From positions 62,001 through 126,000 of the forward strand of contig JAHCKM010000003.1 in NCBI GenBank assembly GCA_026125795.1: DNA of 64,000 nucleotides. Reading direction: 5' to 3'. The position numbers and the translations under genes are program-made. Origin of the DNA: Burkholderiaceae bacterium. Its GTDB lineage: Bacteria; Pseudomonadota; Gammaproteobacteria; Burkholderiales; Burkholderiaceae_C. The stretch's first letter is position 1; each line of letters opens with the position of its first letter. The notes beneath the pieces are model-generated. The model did not search any database. It saw only the letters and a list, made by a program, of their open reading frames with translations, and was not told the DNA's origin. Below, piece by piece: positions 35,434 to 44,298 of the stretch.

Positions 35434-36590
35434 GCCGCCTTGCGCGGTGCCTGGTTCCTTGCGGCCAGCGCCTTGGCCAGCGCTTGTTCGAGATTGGCCA
35501 CCGTGCGGTCGATGTGCTGCAGCTTCTCCAGCCCGAACAGCCCGATGCGGAAGGCCTTGAAATCCGCCCCTTCGTCGCACTGCAGCGGCACGCCCGCCGC
35601 GGTCTGCAGGCCCAGCGCGATGAAGGTCTTCGCATTGGCGAAACCGTCGTCGTCGGTGTAGCTCACCACGACACCGGGCGCCTTGAAGCCCGATGCGGCC
35701 ACGCTCTTGATGCCGTGGCGCTCGAGCAGCGCCCGCACGCGGTTGCCGAGCTCCTGCTGCTCGGCGCGCAGCTTGGCGAAGCCGTAGGCGCGCGTTTCCA
35801 GCATCACGTCGCGCGTGTGCGCGAGCGCGTCGGTGGGCATCGTGGTGTGGTAGGCATGGCCGCCGTTCTCATAGGCTTCCATGATCTGCAGCCACTTCTT
35901 CAGGTCGCAGGCGAAGCTGGAACTGCTGGTGCCGTCGATCGCGGCGCGTGCGGACTCCGACAGCATCACGAATGCACAGCCGGGCGACCCGGTCCAGCCC
36001 TTTTGTGGCGCGCTGACGAGCACGTCGACGTTGCAGTCGCGCATGTCGACCCACATCGCGCCGCTGGCGATGCAGTCGAGCACGAACAAGCCGCCCACCT
36101 CGTGCGCCGCGGCGCCCACGGCCTGGAGATAGTCATCGGGCAGCATCATTCCGGATGCGGTTTCGACGTGCGGGGCAAATACCAGCGCCGGGCGCTCGCG
36201 CCGGATGGTGGCCACGACTTCGTCGATCGGCGCCGGCGCAAACGGGGCTTGTGCGCCGGGCTCGGTGCGGCGCGCCTTCAGCACCGTCTCGGTCGCCGGG
36301 ATGCGGCCCATCTCGAAGATCTGCGTCCAGCGGTAGCTGAACCAGCCGTTGCGCAGCACCAGCACCTTCTTGCCGTGTGCGAACTGGCGCGCCACCGCCT
36401 CCATGCCGAAGGTGCCGCTGCCGGGGACCACCACGGCCGAGCGCGCACCGTAGACCTCCCTGAGCACGCCGGAGATGTCGCGCATGACGCCCTGGAACTT
36501 CTGCGACATGTGGTTCAGCGCGCGGTCGGTGTAGACCACCGAGTATTCGAGCAGGCCGTCGGGGTCGACGTTCGGAAGCAGGCCGGGCAT
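35430..36590 (-). CDS. Class V PLP-dependent aminotransferase (alanine-glyoxylate/serine type)
   Basis: The 386-residue enzyme carries PGSGTFGMEAVARQF near the N-terminus, FAPHVETASGM, the Asp of VLDCIASGAMWVDM and the PLP lysine in SAPQKGWTG (about Lys 198). It fits the alanine-glyoxylate/serine-pyruvate aminotransferase group; the exact amino donor is unknown. Its TAA overlaps the TAG of the convergent acyl-CoA synthetase in the 4-base TTAG. Confidence 0.92.
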   Translation of the reverse strand: MPGLLPNVDPDGLLEYSVVYTDRALNHMSQKFQGVMRDISGVLREVYGARSAVVVPGSGTFGMEAVARQFAHGKKVLVLRNGWFSYRWTQIFEMGRIPATETVLKARRTEPGAQAPFAPAPIDEVVATIRRERPALVFAPHVETASGMMLPDDYLQAVGAAAHEVGGLFVLDCIASGAMWVDMRDCNVDVLVSAPQKGWTGSPGCAFVMLSESARAAIDGTSSSSFACDLKKWLQIMEAYENGGHAYHTTMPTDALAHTRDVMLETRAYGFAKLRAEQQELGNRVRALLERHGIKSVAASGFKAPGVVVSYTDDDGFANAKTFIALGLQTAAGVPLQCDEGADFKAFRIGLFGLEKLQHIDRTVANLEQALAKALAARNQAPRKAA

Positions 36591-36670
36591 GGTGGGGTTC
36601 TGGTTTGAGGCGAAAGGGTTGGCAGCTTAGCACCCGTCCCTCGGGCCTGCCGCACACCCGGAATCATGAG

Positions 36671-36694
36671 GAACGAGCCCCGCAGGGCTCGTTC
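36671..36694 (-). terminator. Perfect 10-bp hairpin downstream of the DUF5666 gene
   Basis: GAACGAGCCC and GGGCTCGTTC flank a CGCA loop, 34 bases past the DUF5666 stop. No T-run follows on the minus strand, so its strength as a terminator is uncertain. Confidence 0.4.
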
Positions 36695-36727
36695 GCGCGG
36701 TCAACGACGCCGTGATGGCGCTGCACC

Positions 36728-38392
36728 TCAGAGCAACGGTGCCGGCTTCACCAGCAGCGCGATCCAGCGCGCATTGGGCACGTCGCGGTAGAACCATGCG
36801 CGTGCCACCACGCCGGGCGCGACGCCAGGATCGATCACCGTGCCGGCGTCGATCGTCATCGGGATCGTGCCGACGCGCAGGCTGGTGCCGGGCACGATCT
36901 GGCGTGCGATGCCAATGGTGCGGAACACCACGCCGCCGCCAGGCGCCGTGGGCGGCGTGTCGTCGAGCACGATGCGCGTGACGAGGAAACCATCGCCCGG
37001 GCCGCGGTATACCGCACGCAGCGCCACGTACTGCCCGTTGGCCAGCGGGTTCGATCCGAAGCCGTGGAAGGCCGTGACGTCGCCGTAGTGCAGCGTGGCC
37101 AGGCTGAGCAGCGGGCCGACGCCGCCGAGCCTGAAGGTGCGCGCCGTGGTGTCGAGGTCGGTGATCTGCGCATAGACGTCGACCACCGTGCCGGCGGCCA
37201 GCGCCGGACAGTCGATGCGCGTGGCGAGCACCGACGCGCCGACGATGCGCCCGGCCACGGCGACCAGCTTGCCGTCCTCGACGGCACAGCCGAAGTTCGT
37301 GCTGCCGTTGGTCGTGACCGGCACGCCGCGCACCCGGAAGTGGGTCTCGCCCGCCGCGCTGGAGAACTCGGTCACCGTGCCCAGCAGCGTGACCAGGCCC
37401 ACGTCGGGGTCAAAGCGCCGCACCGCAACCGCGCTGGCCACCAGCGTGCCGGTGGCGGCGTCGAAGGTGCCGCGCACGTGCATTGTGCCGCCGTCGACCA
37501 CGTCGCTCGGCGAGCCGAACGTGAAGGTGGTTGCAGCGGTGATCTGCACCTGCACGCCATCGATCACCGGCGCGGTGCACGGGTTGGCGCCGTTGCAGCC
37601 GCTGATCGGGCCTTCGATGCGCACAGCCGCCTGGTGCGGGAAATTGCGCCGCAGCACGCGGATGAAGCGTGCCGTGGCGGTGTTGCCGGTCACCGGCGCC
37701 AGGCTCCACATCGCCACCGTCTGCCCGTTGGCCAGCGCCACGTTGCCCGGGAAGATGGTGGTGCCGATGCCGTAGCTCACGGTCAGGCCGCCGAGCGCGA
37801 AGGTCTGCGCCGTCGGGTTCAGGTTGCTGATCACGCCGGCCACGCGCACCCAGGTGTCGGTGGCGGGCTTGCGCTCGATGCGCGTGGCGCGGATTGCCAC
37901 GCCACCGGCCACTGCCACCGCCTTGCCATGCACCTCGACGCGGTCGCCCAGCGTGATGTCGGCGGCACTGTCGTAGCCGTCGAACACCGTCACCGGGCCG
38001 ACCAGAGGATCGGTGTTGACCTGCACCTGCGCGCCGGCCACCGTCAGCGGCGACGTGGCGCTGACCACACCCACGACCTCCGGTGCGATGCGCGCGACCA
38101 CGATCTTGCAGGCCGCGCTCGCGCCGTCGAGGTCGGCCTCGACACGCATGCCGAGCTTCACCTCGGCCTGCGCCGGTTCGGGGCCGCCGGCCACGGTGTC
38201 GTACTCGATGCGCGCACCGAGGTCGTCGCAGCGTTCGCCGCCGATGAAGATGCTGCCGAAACCGTCGACGGTGCCCACCGCCGCTGCCGACCCGGTGCCG
38301 CCCGATCCGACGCCGCCACCGCAGGCGCTCACAAACAATGCCACTGCGGCGGTGATGCCGGCCAACCAGCTCCTCGGGTTGATGCGTGTCAT
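36728..38392 (-). CDS. DUF5666-containing lipoprotein
   Basis: The 554-residue protein has a lipoprotein signal (AVALFVSACGGG, Cys about 24) and then repeated beta-strand units of roughly 65-75 residues. These fit several DUF5666 domains, with recurring phrases such as VDGFGSIFIGG, LGDRVEVHGK and LANGQYVALRA. It is probably exported and membrane-anchored; function is unknown. It is the second gene of an operon with the DUF6502 gene 42 bases upstream. Confidence 0.88.
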   Translation of the reverse strand: MTRINPRSWLAGITAAVALFVSACGGGVGSGGTGSAAAVGTVDGFGSIFIGGERCDDLGARIEYDTVAGGPEPAQAEVKLGMRVEADLDGASAACKIVVARIAPEVVGVVSATSPLTVAGAQVQVNTDPLVGPVTVFDGYDSAADITLGDRVEVHGKAVAVAGGVAIRATRIERKPATDTWVRVAGVISNLNPTAQTFALGGLTVSYGIGTTIFPGNVALANGQTVAMWSLAPVTGNTATARFIRVLRRNFPHQAAVRIEGPISGCNGANPCTAPVIDGVQVQITAATTFTFGSPSDVVDGGTMHVRGTFDAATGTLVASAVAVRRFDPDVGLVTLLGTVTEFSSAAGETHFRVRGVPVTTNGSTNFGCAVEDGKLVAVAGRIVGASVLATRIDCPALAAGTVVDVYAQITDLDTTARTFRLGGVGPLLSLATLHYGDVTAFHGFGSNPLANGQYVALRAVYRGPGDGFLVTRIVLDDTPPTAPGGGVVFRTIGIARQIVPGTSLRVGTIPMTIDAGTVIDPGVAPGVVARAWFYRDVPNARWIALLVKPAPLL

Positions 38393-38434
38393 GTCGTTCT
38401 CCAGTTGAAGTCGTTCATGCGGTCGTGTGAGGTG

Positions 38435-39328
38435 TCAGCGCTTGCGCGCGGCGGTCTTGCGCCGCTGCGCCAGCACCGGTGCGTGCGCGGGTGGGTCGGG
38501 TGCGCGGTCACGCAGCGGCTCGGCGTAGTAGTACACGCCGAAGCGCATGCGCATCGGCGCGTCGCCGGCGCGCTGGTCTTGCTGGTAGTGCCGCGTGGCC
38601 TCGCGGGCCATCTGCTGGAACGCAGGGCGCCACAGGCGGCGCGCCAGCGCCGCCAGCGCTTGCGTCGAACGCGCCGACAAGCCGCTGGCGAACACGCTCT
38701 GCTCGAGAAACCTGTCGCCGTCTCCGCGCAGGTTGTGCGCCGCCGCGGCCAGGTGATCCGACGCGTTGGCGGCGAAGATGTCCACCATCTCCTCGAAGCC
38801 GCGCTGTGGCACGAAGGCCTGCGCCTGCAGGTGGACGCTGTCGCCGTCGACGCGCACCAAGCCCAGGCGCTCCATCTCCGCCAGCAGCGTGCGCGGGTGC
38901 ACATCCGACGACATCTCGCGCGCCAGCGCGTCGAACGAGGGCGCTGCGCCGGTCTTGGGCAAGGCGATCGGCTCGTGACCCCGGCCGCGCAGCGCCGCAT
39001 CGGTGAGCCAGCGCGTGAACACCTGCGACGCGATCGATGGTGTCTTGGGCTGCGCGGCCAGCAGCGCATCGTCGTCCAGCTGACGGATGTCGCGCCGTTG
39101 CACGCCCGACAGTACGCTGAGCGCCGAGTCGGTCTGCTTGCCGCCAGACTCGGCCAGCTCGCGCCGCGCCGCCTCGATGAACACCGACTTCAACGCCGGC
39201 GCAAAGCTGGCGTAGGTGACGCCGTTGTGCACCAGCCAGCGCGCCAGCGGCACCAGCAGCGCCAGCGCCGCGCGCATCGCCACGGCAGCGCGCAGTCCGG
39301 CGGAGGGGGTGTCCGGCGGCGCCTTCAT
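38435..39328 (-). CDS. DUF6502-family protein, possible regulator
   Basis: The 297-residue soluble protein starts MKAPPDTPSAGLRAAVAMRA. Its N-terminal half has helix-turn-helix-like stretches (LVPLARWLVHNGVTYASFAPALKSVFIE, and later HPRTLLAEMERLGLVRVDGD), and a basic tail ends the protein (LAQRRKTAARKR). DUF6502 genes often precede DUF5666 genes. ATG 39328 is chosen because an earlier ATG (39343) lies inside the operator palindrome. The promoter-operator just upstream suggests autoregulation; that is inference. Confidence 0.85.
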   Translation of the reverse strand: MKAPPDTPSAGLRAAVAMRAALALLVPLARWLVHNGVTYASFAPALKSVFIEAARRELAESGGKQTDSALSVLSGVQRRDIRQLDDDALLAAQPKTPSIASQVFTRWLTDAALRGRGHEPIALPKTGAAPSFDALAREMSSDVHPRTLLAEMERLGLVRVDGDSVHLQAQAFVPQRGFEEMVDIFAANASDHLAAAAHNLRGDGDRFLEQSVFASGLSARSTQALAALARRLWRPAFQQMAREATRHYQQDQRAGDAPMRMRFGVYYYAEPLRDRAPDPPAHAPVLAQRRKTAARKR

Positions 39329-39337
39329 GGAAAAATT

Positions 39338-39357
39338 GTCCATTTCATGAAATGGAC
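39338..39357 (-). promoter_or_regulatory. Perfect 20-base palindromic operator upstream of the DUF6502 gene
   Basis: GTCCATTTCATGAAATGGAC is a perfect palindrome. It overlaps the -10 box and the presumed transcription start, and a further half-site (TGTCCAT) lies beside it at 39363-39369. This is where a repressor would block transcription. Confidence 0.7.
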
Positions 39358-39385
39358 TATATGTCCATGTCACGCCGGTTGGCAA
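39356..39385 (-). promoter_or_regulatory. Sigma70-type promoter of the DUF6502-DUF5666 operon
   Basis: On the minus strand TTGCCA (39380-39385) and TATAGT (39356-39361) stand 18 bases apart, close to consensus in a very GC-rich background. Transcription would start near 39348. Confidence 0.7.
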
Positions 39386-39516
39386 CCCTGACGCGTTGGA
39401 GAGCGCGCAAAGATGTGTGAAGTTGGTGGCACGGCTTGCGCCGCCTCGACGGTGCGGACGCGGCCGCGGCCGTTGGTGCACACTGGCGCCCCGTTTCAGA
39501 TCACGCACGCGCAGCC

Positions 39517-40578
39517 ATGGAGCACACCACCCTCGGCCGCCAGGGCCTGCGGGTCAGCCGCATCGGCCTCGGCACGATGACGTTCGGCGAGCAGGTGTCG
39601 CAGGCCGACGCCTTCGGCATCCTCGACCGCGCTCTGGAGCGCGGCGTCACGCTCATCGACACCGCGGAGATGTACTCGGTGCCGCCACGCCGGGAAACGT
39701 TTGGCGCCACCGAAACCATCATCGGCCAGTGGTTCGCTGCGCGGCCCGGCGTGCGCCAGCGCGTGGTGCTGGCCACCAAGGTGGCCGGTCCGTCGCGCGG
39801 GATGGACTGGATCCGCAACGGCAGCAGCGACCTGACGCCGGCGGACATCGAATCCGCCTGCCACGACAGCCTGCGCCGCCTCCAGACCGACGTGATCGAC
39901 CTTTACCAGATCCACTGGCCCAATCGCAACGTGCCTTCGTTCGGCGCCCTGTACTTCGATCCGTCCAAGGATCGCGAGTACACGTCGATCCACGACCAAC
40001 TGGTGGCCTTCACCCGGCTGGTCCAGGCCGGCAAGGTGCGCCACATCGGCCTGTCCAACGAGACGCCATGGGGCGTGAGCGAGTTCGTGCGCGTGGCTGA
40101 AGCCAACGGCCTGGCGCGTGTGGTGAGCGTGCAGAACCCGTATGCCCTGGTGAACCGCGTGGTCGACAACGGCCTCGACGAGGCGCTGCACCGCAGCGGC
40201 GTGTCGCTGCTGGCGTATTCGCCGCTCGGCTTCGGCACGCTGACCGGCAAGTACGACGCGCCAGGTCTCGACGCCGAGCGGCCCGAGTTGGGCCGCCTGG
40301 CGCGTTTTGCCAGCATGCGCGCGCAGCGCTGGGCCCGGCCTGAAACGCTGGCCGCGGCACGGCGCTACAACGCGCTGGCACGCGAGGTCGGCCTCACGCC
40401 GACGCAGTTGGCGCTGGGGTTCGTGGTGCGCAACTGGCGCGTGGCCAGCACCCTGCTGGGCGTGACGACGCGCGCGCAGCTCGACGAATGCCTCGATGCG
40501 TGCGACACCCGGCTGTCGGCCGACGTGCTGGCGCGCATCGATGCGATCCGGCGCGAGATCCGCGACCCCGCGCAGTGA
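39517..40578 (+). CDS. tas: Tas-like NADP(H)-dependent aldo-keto reductase
   Basis: The 353-residue TIM-barrel protein follows E. coli Tas closely: GLGTMTFGEQVSQADA at the start, LIDTAEMYSVPPRRET with catalytic Asp and Tyr, ATKVAGPSRGMD with the Lys, and DLYQIHWPNRN with the His. The C-terminal STLLGVTT is the NADPH-binding end. The physiological substrate is uncertain. It lies 17 bases upstream of ybaK on the same strand. Confidence 0.95.
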   Translation: MEHTTLGRQGLRVSRIGLGTMTFGEQVSQADAFGILDRALERGVTLIDTAEMYSVPPRRETFGATETIIGQWFAARPGVRQRVVLATKVAGPSRGMDWIRNGSSDLTPADIESACHDSLRRLQTDVIDLYQIHWPNRNVPSFGALYFDPSKDREYTSIHDQLVAFTRLVQAGKVRHIGLSNETPWGVSEFVRVAEANGLARVVSVQNPYALVNRVVDNGLDEALHRSGVSLLAYSPLGFGTLTGKYDAPGLDAERPELGRLARFASMRAQRWARPETLAAARRYNALAREVGLTPTQLALGFVVRNWRVASTLLGVTTRAQLDECLDACDTRLSADVLARIDAIRREIRDPAQ

Positions 40579-40595
40579 TGCGCCCGACCTGAACC

Positions 40596-41087
40596 ATGGC
40601 CAGGAAGGACAAACACGTCAGCGCCACGCCGGCCACCGACTGGCTGCGTGCGCACGGCATCGCGTTCACCGAACACCCGTACGACTACGTGGAGCACGGC
40701 GGCACCGCCGAATCGGCGCGCCAGCTCGGGGTGGACGAACACGCCGTGGTCAAGACGCTGGTGATGCAGGACGACAGGGCCGAGCCGTTGATCGTGCTGA
40801 TGCACGGCGACCGGCAGGTGAGCACCAAGAGCCTGGCGCGCGAGATCGCGGTGAAGAGCGTCGAGCCGTGCAGACCCGATGTGGCGCAGCGCGCGAGCGG
40901 CTACCTGGTGGGTGGCACCTCGCCGTTCGGCACGCGCAAGGCGATGCGCGTGTTCGTCGAAGCCGGCGTGCTCGAGCTGCCGCGCATCTACATCAATGGC
41001 GGGCGGCGCGGCTACCTGGTGGGCATCGCCCCGCAGGTGCTGATCGAGCCGCTGGGCGCCAAGGCGGTGCGCTGCGCGCTGCAGTGA
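40596..41087 (+). CDS. ybaK: Cys-tRNA(Pro)/Cys-tRNA(Cys) deacylase YbaK/EbsC
   Basis: The 163-residue protein has the INS-domain fold: ATDWLRAHGIAFTEHPYDY, the catalytic Lys in VVKTLVMQ (about Lys 52) and VGGTSPFGTRKAM near residue 107. It hydrolyses mischarged Cys-tRNA(Pro) in trans. Its length matches the family (about 160). Confidence 0.94.
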   Translation: MARKDKHVSATPATDWLRAHGIAFTEHPYDYVEHGGTAESARQLGVDEHAVVKTLVMQDDRAEPLIVLMHGDRQVSTKSLAREIAVKSVEPCRPDVAQRASGYLVGGTSPFGTRKAMRVFVEAGVLELPRIYINGGRRGYLVGIAPQVLIEPLGAKAVRCALQ

Positions 41088-41102
41088 GCGGCCCTCGGTC
41101 CT

Positions 41103-41567
41103 TCAGTGCTTGGGCACCGCGTTGCTTCCCAGCGGGCGCACCGCCGCCTTGACCTGCAGCGTCTCGCGCTTGCCGTCCTTGCCTTCGACCACCAACGTCA
41201 GCGGCACGCTGTCGCCCGCTTTGAGTTGCTGCTTCAGGTCCATGAGCATCAAGTGGTAGCCGCCGGGCTTGAGCTCCACCGCCTTGCCGGCCGGCAGCTC
41301 CAGTGCCGGCACGGCGCGCATGCGCATCATGTCGCCCTGCATCGCCATCTCGTGGATCTCGGTCACCCCCGCCACGGGCGAGCTGGCCTCGACCAGCCGG
41401 CCGCCTTGCGCGGAGGTGATCTGCATGAATGCACCGCTGGCTTTTTGTTGCGCCACGGTGCCGCGCGCCCAGGCGTCCTTGATGGTGGTCTGCGCCGACG
41501 CATGGCCGGCGATGGCGAGCAGTGCCGCGGCGGCGAGCGTGCGCGCAACAGGTGCAATGAAGGTCAC
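41103..41567 (-). CDS. Periplasmic copper chaperone PCu(A)C
   Basis: The 154-residue protein has a signal peptide (TLAAAALLAIAGHASA) and the Cu(I)-binding His/Met set: HEMAMQGDMMRM (about 76) and GGYHLMLMDLK (about 108). It delivers copper to cytochrome oxidase in known relatives. GTG 41567 has GGAGA 8 bases upstream; no ATG is in frame nearby. It stands alone, with no sco gene beside it. Confidence 0.93.
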   Translation of the reverse strand: MTFIAPVARTLAAAALLAIAGHASAQTTIKDAWARGTVAQQKASGAFMQITSAQGGRLVEASSPVAGVTEIHEMAMQGDMMRMRAVPALELPAGKAVELKPGGYHLMLMDLKQQLKAGDSVPLTLVVEGKDGKRETLQVKAAVRPLGSNAVPKH

Positions 41568-41693
41568 GGGTGAAGTCTCCGTTGGCAGTCGGTCAATGGT
41601 GCGCCCATCGGCATTCCGCCGAGTGTAGGGTCGATGCGAGATGCGGATCGTGACGCCGCATTTACACTCGCGGCCGAATCGGTTTCGCATGCC

Positions 41694-42377
41694 ATGAACC
41701 CCACGCTGAGCAGCCTCGCCGCGATCGTCGCGGCCTACCTGGTGGGCTCGTTGTCGTTCGCGGTGATCCTCAGCCGCCTGTTTGGCCTGGCCGACCCGCG
41801 CAGCTACGGGTCGAAGAACCCCGGCGCCACCAACGTGCTGCGCTCGGGTCACCGCGCCGCGGCCATGCTGACGCTGGCGCTCGACGCGCTGAAGGGTTAC
41901 GTGCCGGTGGTGCTCGCGCTGCTGTTCGCGCCGCGCTTCGGCTGGGGCGAGATCACGGTGGCCTTCGTCGGGCTGGCGGCGTTTCTCGGCCACTTGTGGC
42001 CGGTGTTCTTCCGTTTCGCCGGTGGCAAAGGCGTGGCCACGGCGGCCGGCGTGCTGCTCGGATTCAACCCCTGGCTCGGCGCGGCCACGCTGCTCACCTG
42101 GGTGATCATCGCGGCGTTCTTTCGCTACTCGAGCCTGGCCTCGATCGTGTCGGCGCTGTTCGCACCGTTCTACCAGCTGCTGATCTGGGAAGCGTCGCCG
42201 ATCGCGTTGGCCATCGCGGTGATGAGCCTGCTGCTGATCTGGCGCCACAGCGGCAACATCCGCAAGCTGCTGGCGGGCACCGAAAGCAAGCTCGGCCAGA
42301 AGGCAGCAACGGCCGCCGCGCCTGGGACGCACGGCCACCACGGCAAACACGAACACGCAAAGAGGAAAGGACACTGA
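41694..42377 (+). CDS. plsY: Acyl-phosphate glycerol-3-phosphate acyltransferase
   Basis: PlsY makes lysophosphatidic acid in the inner membrane. The 227-residue protein has AAYLVGSLSFAVILSRLFG, the acyl-phosphate motif SKNPGATNVLR (about 38-48), and FAGGKGVATAAGVLLGF near residue 108. A His/Lys-rich tail (HGHHGKHEHAKRKGH) extends it by some 20 residues. The RidA gene follows 3 bases later. Confidence 0.96.
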   Translation: MNPTLSSLAAIVAAYLVGSLSFAVILSRLFGLADPRSYGSKNPGATNVLRSGHRAAAMLTLALDALKGYVPVVLALLFAPRFGWGEITVAFVGLAAFLGHLWPVFFRFAGGKGVATAAGVLLGFNPWLGAATLLTWVIIAAFFRYSSLASIVSALFAPFYQLLIWEASPIALAIAVMSLLLIWRHSGNIRKLLAGTESKLGQKAATAAAPGTHGHHGKHEHAKRKGH

Positions 42378-42380
42378 ACG

Positions 42381-42734
42381 ATGGCGATCCAGCGCATCGA
42401 CGTCGGCCCGCGCATGAGCGAGGCCGCCATCCACAACGGCGTGGTCTACCTCGCCGGTCAAGTGGCTGCCAGCGGTCACTCGCTCGACATCGGCGGGCAG
42501 ACGCGTGAGGTCCTGGCGGCGATCGACGCGCTGCTGGCCAAGGCCGGCACCGACAAGAGCCGCGTGCTGCGCGCGCAGATCTACCTGGCCGACATGGCCG
42601 ATTTCCTGGGCATGAACGCGGTGTGGGACCAATGGGTCGTGCCCGGCCAGACGCCGGCGCGCGCCACGGTGCAGGCCGCACTCGCCAAGCCGCAGTGGAA
42701 GGTTGAAATCGTGATCACTGCCGCGTTGCCGTAG
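42381..42734 (+). CDS. RidA-family enamine/imine deaminase-like protein
   Basis: The 117-residue protein has VVYLAGQVAASG, TREVLAAIDALLAKAGTDKSRVL and the catalytic Arg in PARATVQAALAKP. It belongs to the RidA/YjgF superfamily, in a subgroup with the start MAIQRIDVGPRMSEA. Its role may be removing reactive enamines, but the subgroup is not RidA proper. Confidence 0.92.
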   Translation: MAIQRIDVGPRMSEAAIHNGVVYLAGQVAASGHSLDIGGQTREVLAAIDALLAKAGTDKSRVLRAQIYLADMADFLGMNAVWDQWVVPGQTPARATVQAALAKPQWKVEIVITAALP

Positions 42735-42751
42735 CCGCCCGGCACGCCGCT

Positions 42752-43390
42752 TCAGTCCGCGGGCATCGACAGCCCCAGACGCGCCGGGTCACCGCGGCCC
42801 TGGCGCGTCACCACCGGCGGATCCTCGGTGAGATCGACCACCGTGGTGGGCTGCATCGGACACGCGCCGGCATCGACCACCGCTTGCAGCAGCTTCTGAA
42901 AGCGCGCGCGGATCTCGTGCGGGTCGTTCATCGGCTCCGCTTCGCCCGGCGGAATCAGCGTGGTGGCGAGCAACGGATGGCCAAACAAGGCCAGCAGGTC
43001 CTGCGTCACGCGATGGTCGGGCACGCGCAGCCCGATGGTGCGGCGCGACGGATGCGACAGCCGCCGCGGCACCTCCTTGGTGGCATCGAGGATGAAGGTG
43101 TACGGTCCGGGCGTGCCGTGCTTGAGCAGACGGTACTGCTTGTTGTCGACGCGCGCGTAGCTCGCCAGCTCCGACAGGTCGCGGCACAGCAGCGTGAGGT
43201 GGTGCTTGTCGTCGACGCCGCGCAGGCGCCGCAGCGTGTCGGCCGCGGCCTTGTCGTCGAGGTGGCACACCAGCGCATAGCTCGAGTCGGTGGGCACCGC
43301 GCAGACGCCGCCCGACTCGAGGATCTGCGCCGCCTGCTTCAGCAGGCGCGGCTGCGGGTTGTCGGGGTGGACTTCGAAATACTGGGACAC
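42752..43390 (-). CDS. yciO: YciO/YrdC-Sua5 family protein (threonylcarbamoyl-AMP synthase-like)
   Basis: The 212-residue protein has the RNA/ATP-binding fold with GGVCAVPTDSSYALVC, KHHLTLLCRDLSELASYA and PGPYTFILDATKEVPRRL. The full-length and C-terminal pattern fit YciO rather than TsaC. YciO has weak related activity at best. It is co-oriented with the RNase AM gene 13 bases upstream, as in enteric genomes. Confidence 0.92.
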   Translation of the reverse strand: MSQYFEVHPDNPQPRLLKQAAQILESGGVCAVPTDSSYALVCHLDDKAAADTLRRLRGVDDKHHLTLLCRDLSELASYARVDNKQYRLLKHGTPGPYTFILDATKEVPRRLSHPSRRTIGLRVPDHRVTQDLLALFGHPLLATTLIPPGEAEPMNDPHEIRARFQKLLQAVVDAGACPMQPTTVVDLTEDPPVVTRQGRGDPARLGLSMPAD

Positions 43391-43403
43391 GGCAGCGGCG
43401 CGC

Positions 43404-44261
43404 TCACCCGCGCAGGATCCGCTGCTGCAACTCGCTCCACACCGGCGTCAGACCCGAGGGCAAGGCCGGCAGCGCGCCCAGCTCGACACGGCTCTCGCCG
43501 GGTGCGTGGAAGTCGCTGCCGCGCGATGCGAGCAAGCCGTACTCGCGCGCGGTGTCGGCGTAGCGAGCCGCGTCGGCCGGCGTGTGGGCCGAGGTGAGCA
43601 CTTCGACGCCGCGTCCGCCGTGCGCCCTGAACTCCTCGAACAGTGCCCATTCTTCGTTGGCGCTGAACTTGTAGCGCGCCGGATGCGCGATCACCGCCAG
43701 GCCGCCCGCATCGCGAATCCAACGCACCGCATCGCGCAGCGTGGCCCATTCCTGGGCCACGTAGCCCGGCTTGCCCTCGGTGAGGTAGTTGCGGAACACA
43801 TCGTGCGAGTCGCGGCACACGCCGGTGGACACCAGCCAGCGCGCGAAGTGCGTGCGCGTCACCATGTCGGGGCTGTCGGCGAGCGCTTCGGCGCCTTCAT
43901 AGGCGCCGGCGATGCCCACCGCGGCCAGCGCATCGCCGATGGCGCGTGCGCGGCGGTTGCGTCCGCCGCGCGTGTGCGCCAGGCCCTCACGCAGCGCGCC
44001 GTTGTCGGGGTCGACGCCCAGGCCGACCACGTGAACGGTCTGGTCGGCGAACGTCACCGAGATCTCGACGCCGCACAGGTAGTCGAGCCCGGCCGCATGC
44101 GCCGCCGCCGCGGCCTCACGCTGGCCGGCGACCTCGTCGTGATCGGTCAGGGCCCACAGCGCCACGCCGTTGGACTTGGCGCGTTCGGCGAGCTGGCTCG
44201 GGGAGAGGGTGCCGTCGGACACCGTCGAGTGACAGTGCAGGTCGGCGTTCAAGTCGTGCAC
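43404..44261 (-). CDS. rnm: PHP-domain RNase AM / 3',5'-nucleoside bisphosphate phosphatase
   Basis: The 285-residue protein carries the metal ligands of the PHP fold: DLHCHSTVSDG at residue 7, TDHDEVAG at 40, IAHPARYKFS at about 193 and GSDFHAPG at about 248. Enteric YciV/Rnm trims 5' ends of small RNAs and hydrolyses nucleoside bisphosphates. The repeat pair lies just upstream. Confidence 0.93.
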   Translation of the reverse strand: MHDLNADLHCHSTVSDGTLSPSQLAERAKSNGVALWALTDHDEVAGQREAAAAAHAAGLDYLCGVEISVTFADQTVHVVGLGVDPDNGALREGLAHTRGGRNRRARAIGDALAAVGIAGAYEGAEALADSPDMVTRTHFARWLVSTGVCRDSHDVFRNYLTEGKPGYVAQEWATLRDAVRWIRDAGGLAVIAHPARYKFSANEEWALFEEFRAHGGRGVEVLTSAHTPADAARYADTAREYGLLASRGSDFHAPGESRVELGALPALPSGLTPVWSELQQRILRG

Positions 44262-44298
44262 GGTGCGATTTTATGGGGCGCGATCGGGCCGCGACTCA

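Noticed and set aside
36728-38392. DUF5666 protein as an adhesin with tandem DNA repeats
   Set aside because: The repeats are only structural and weakly similar in protein sequence. There is no DNA-level repetition and no adhesin signature.
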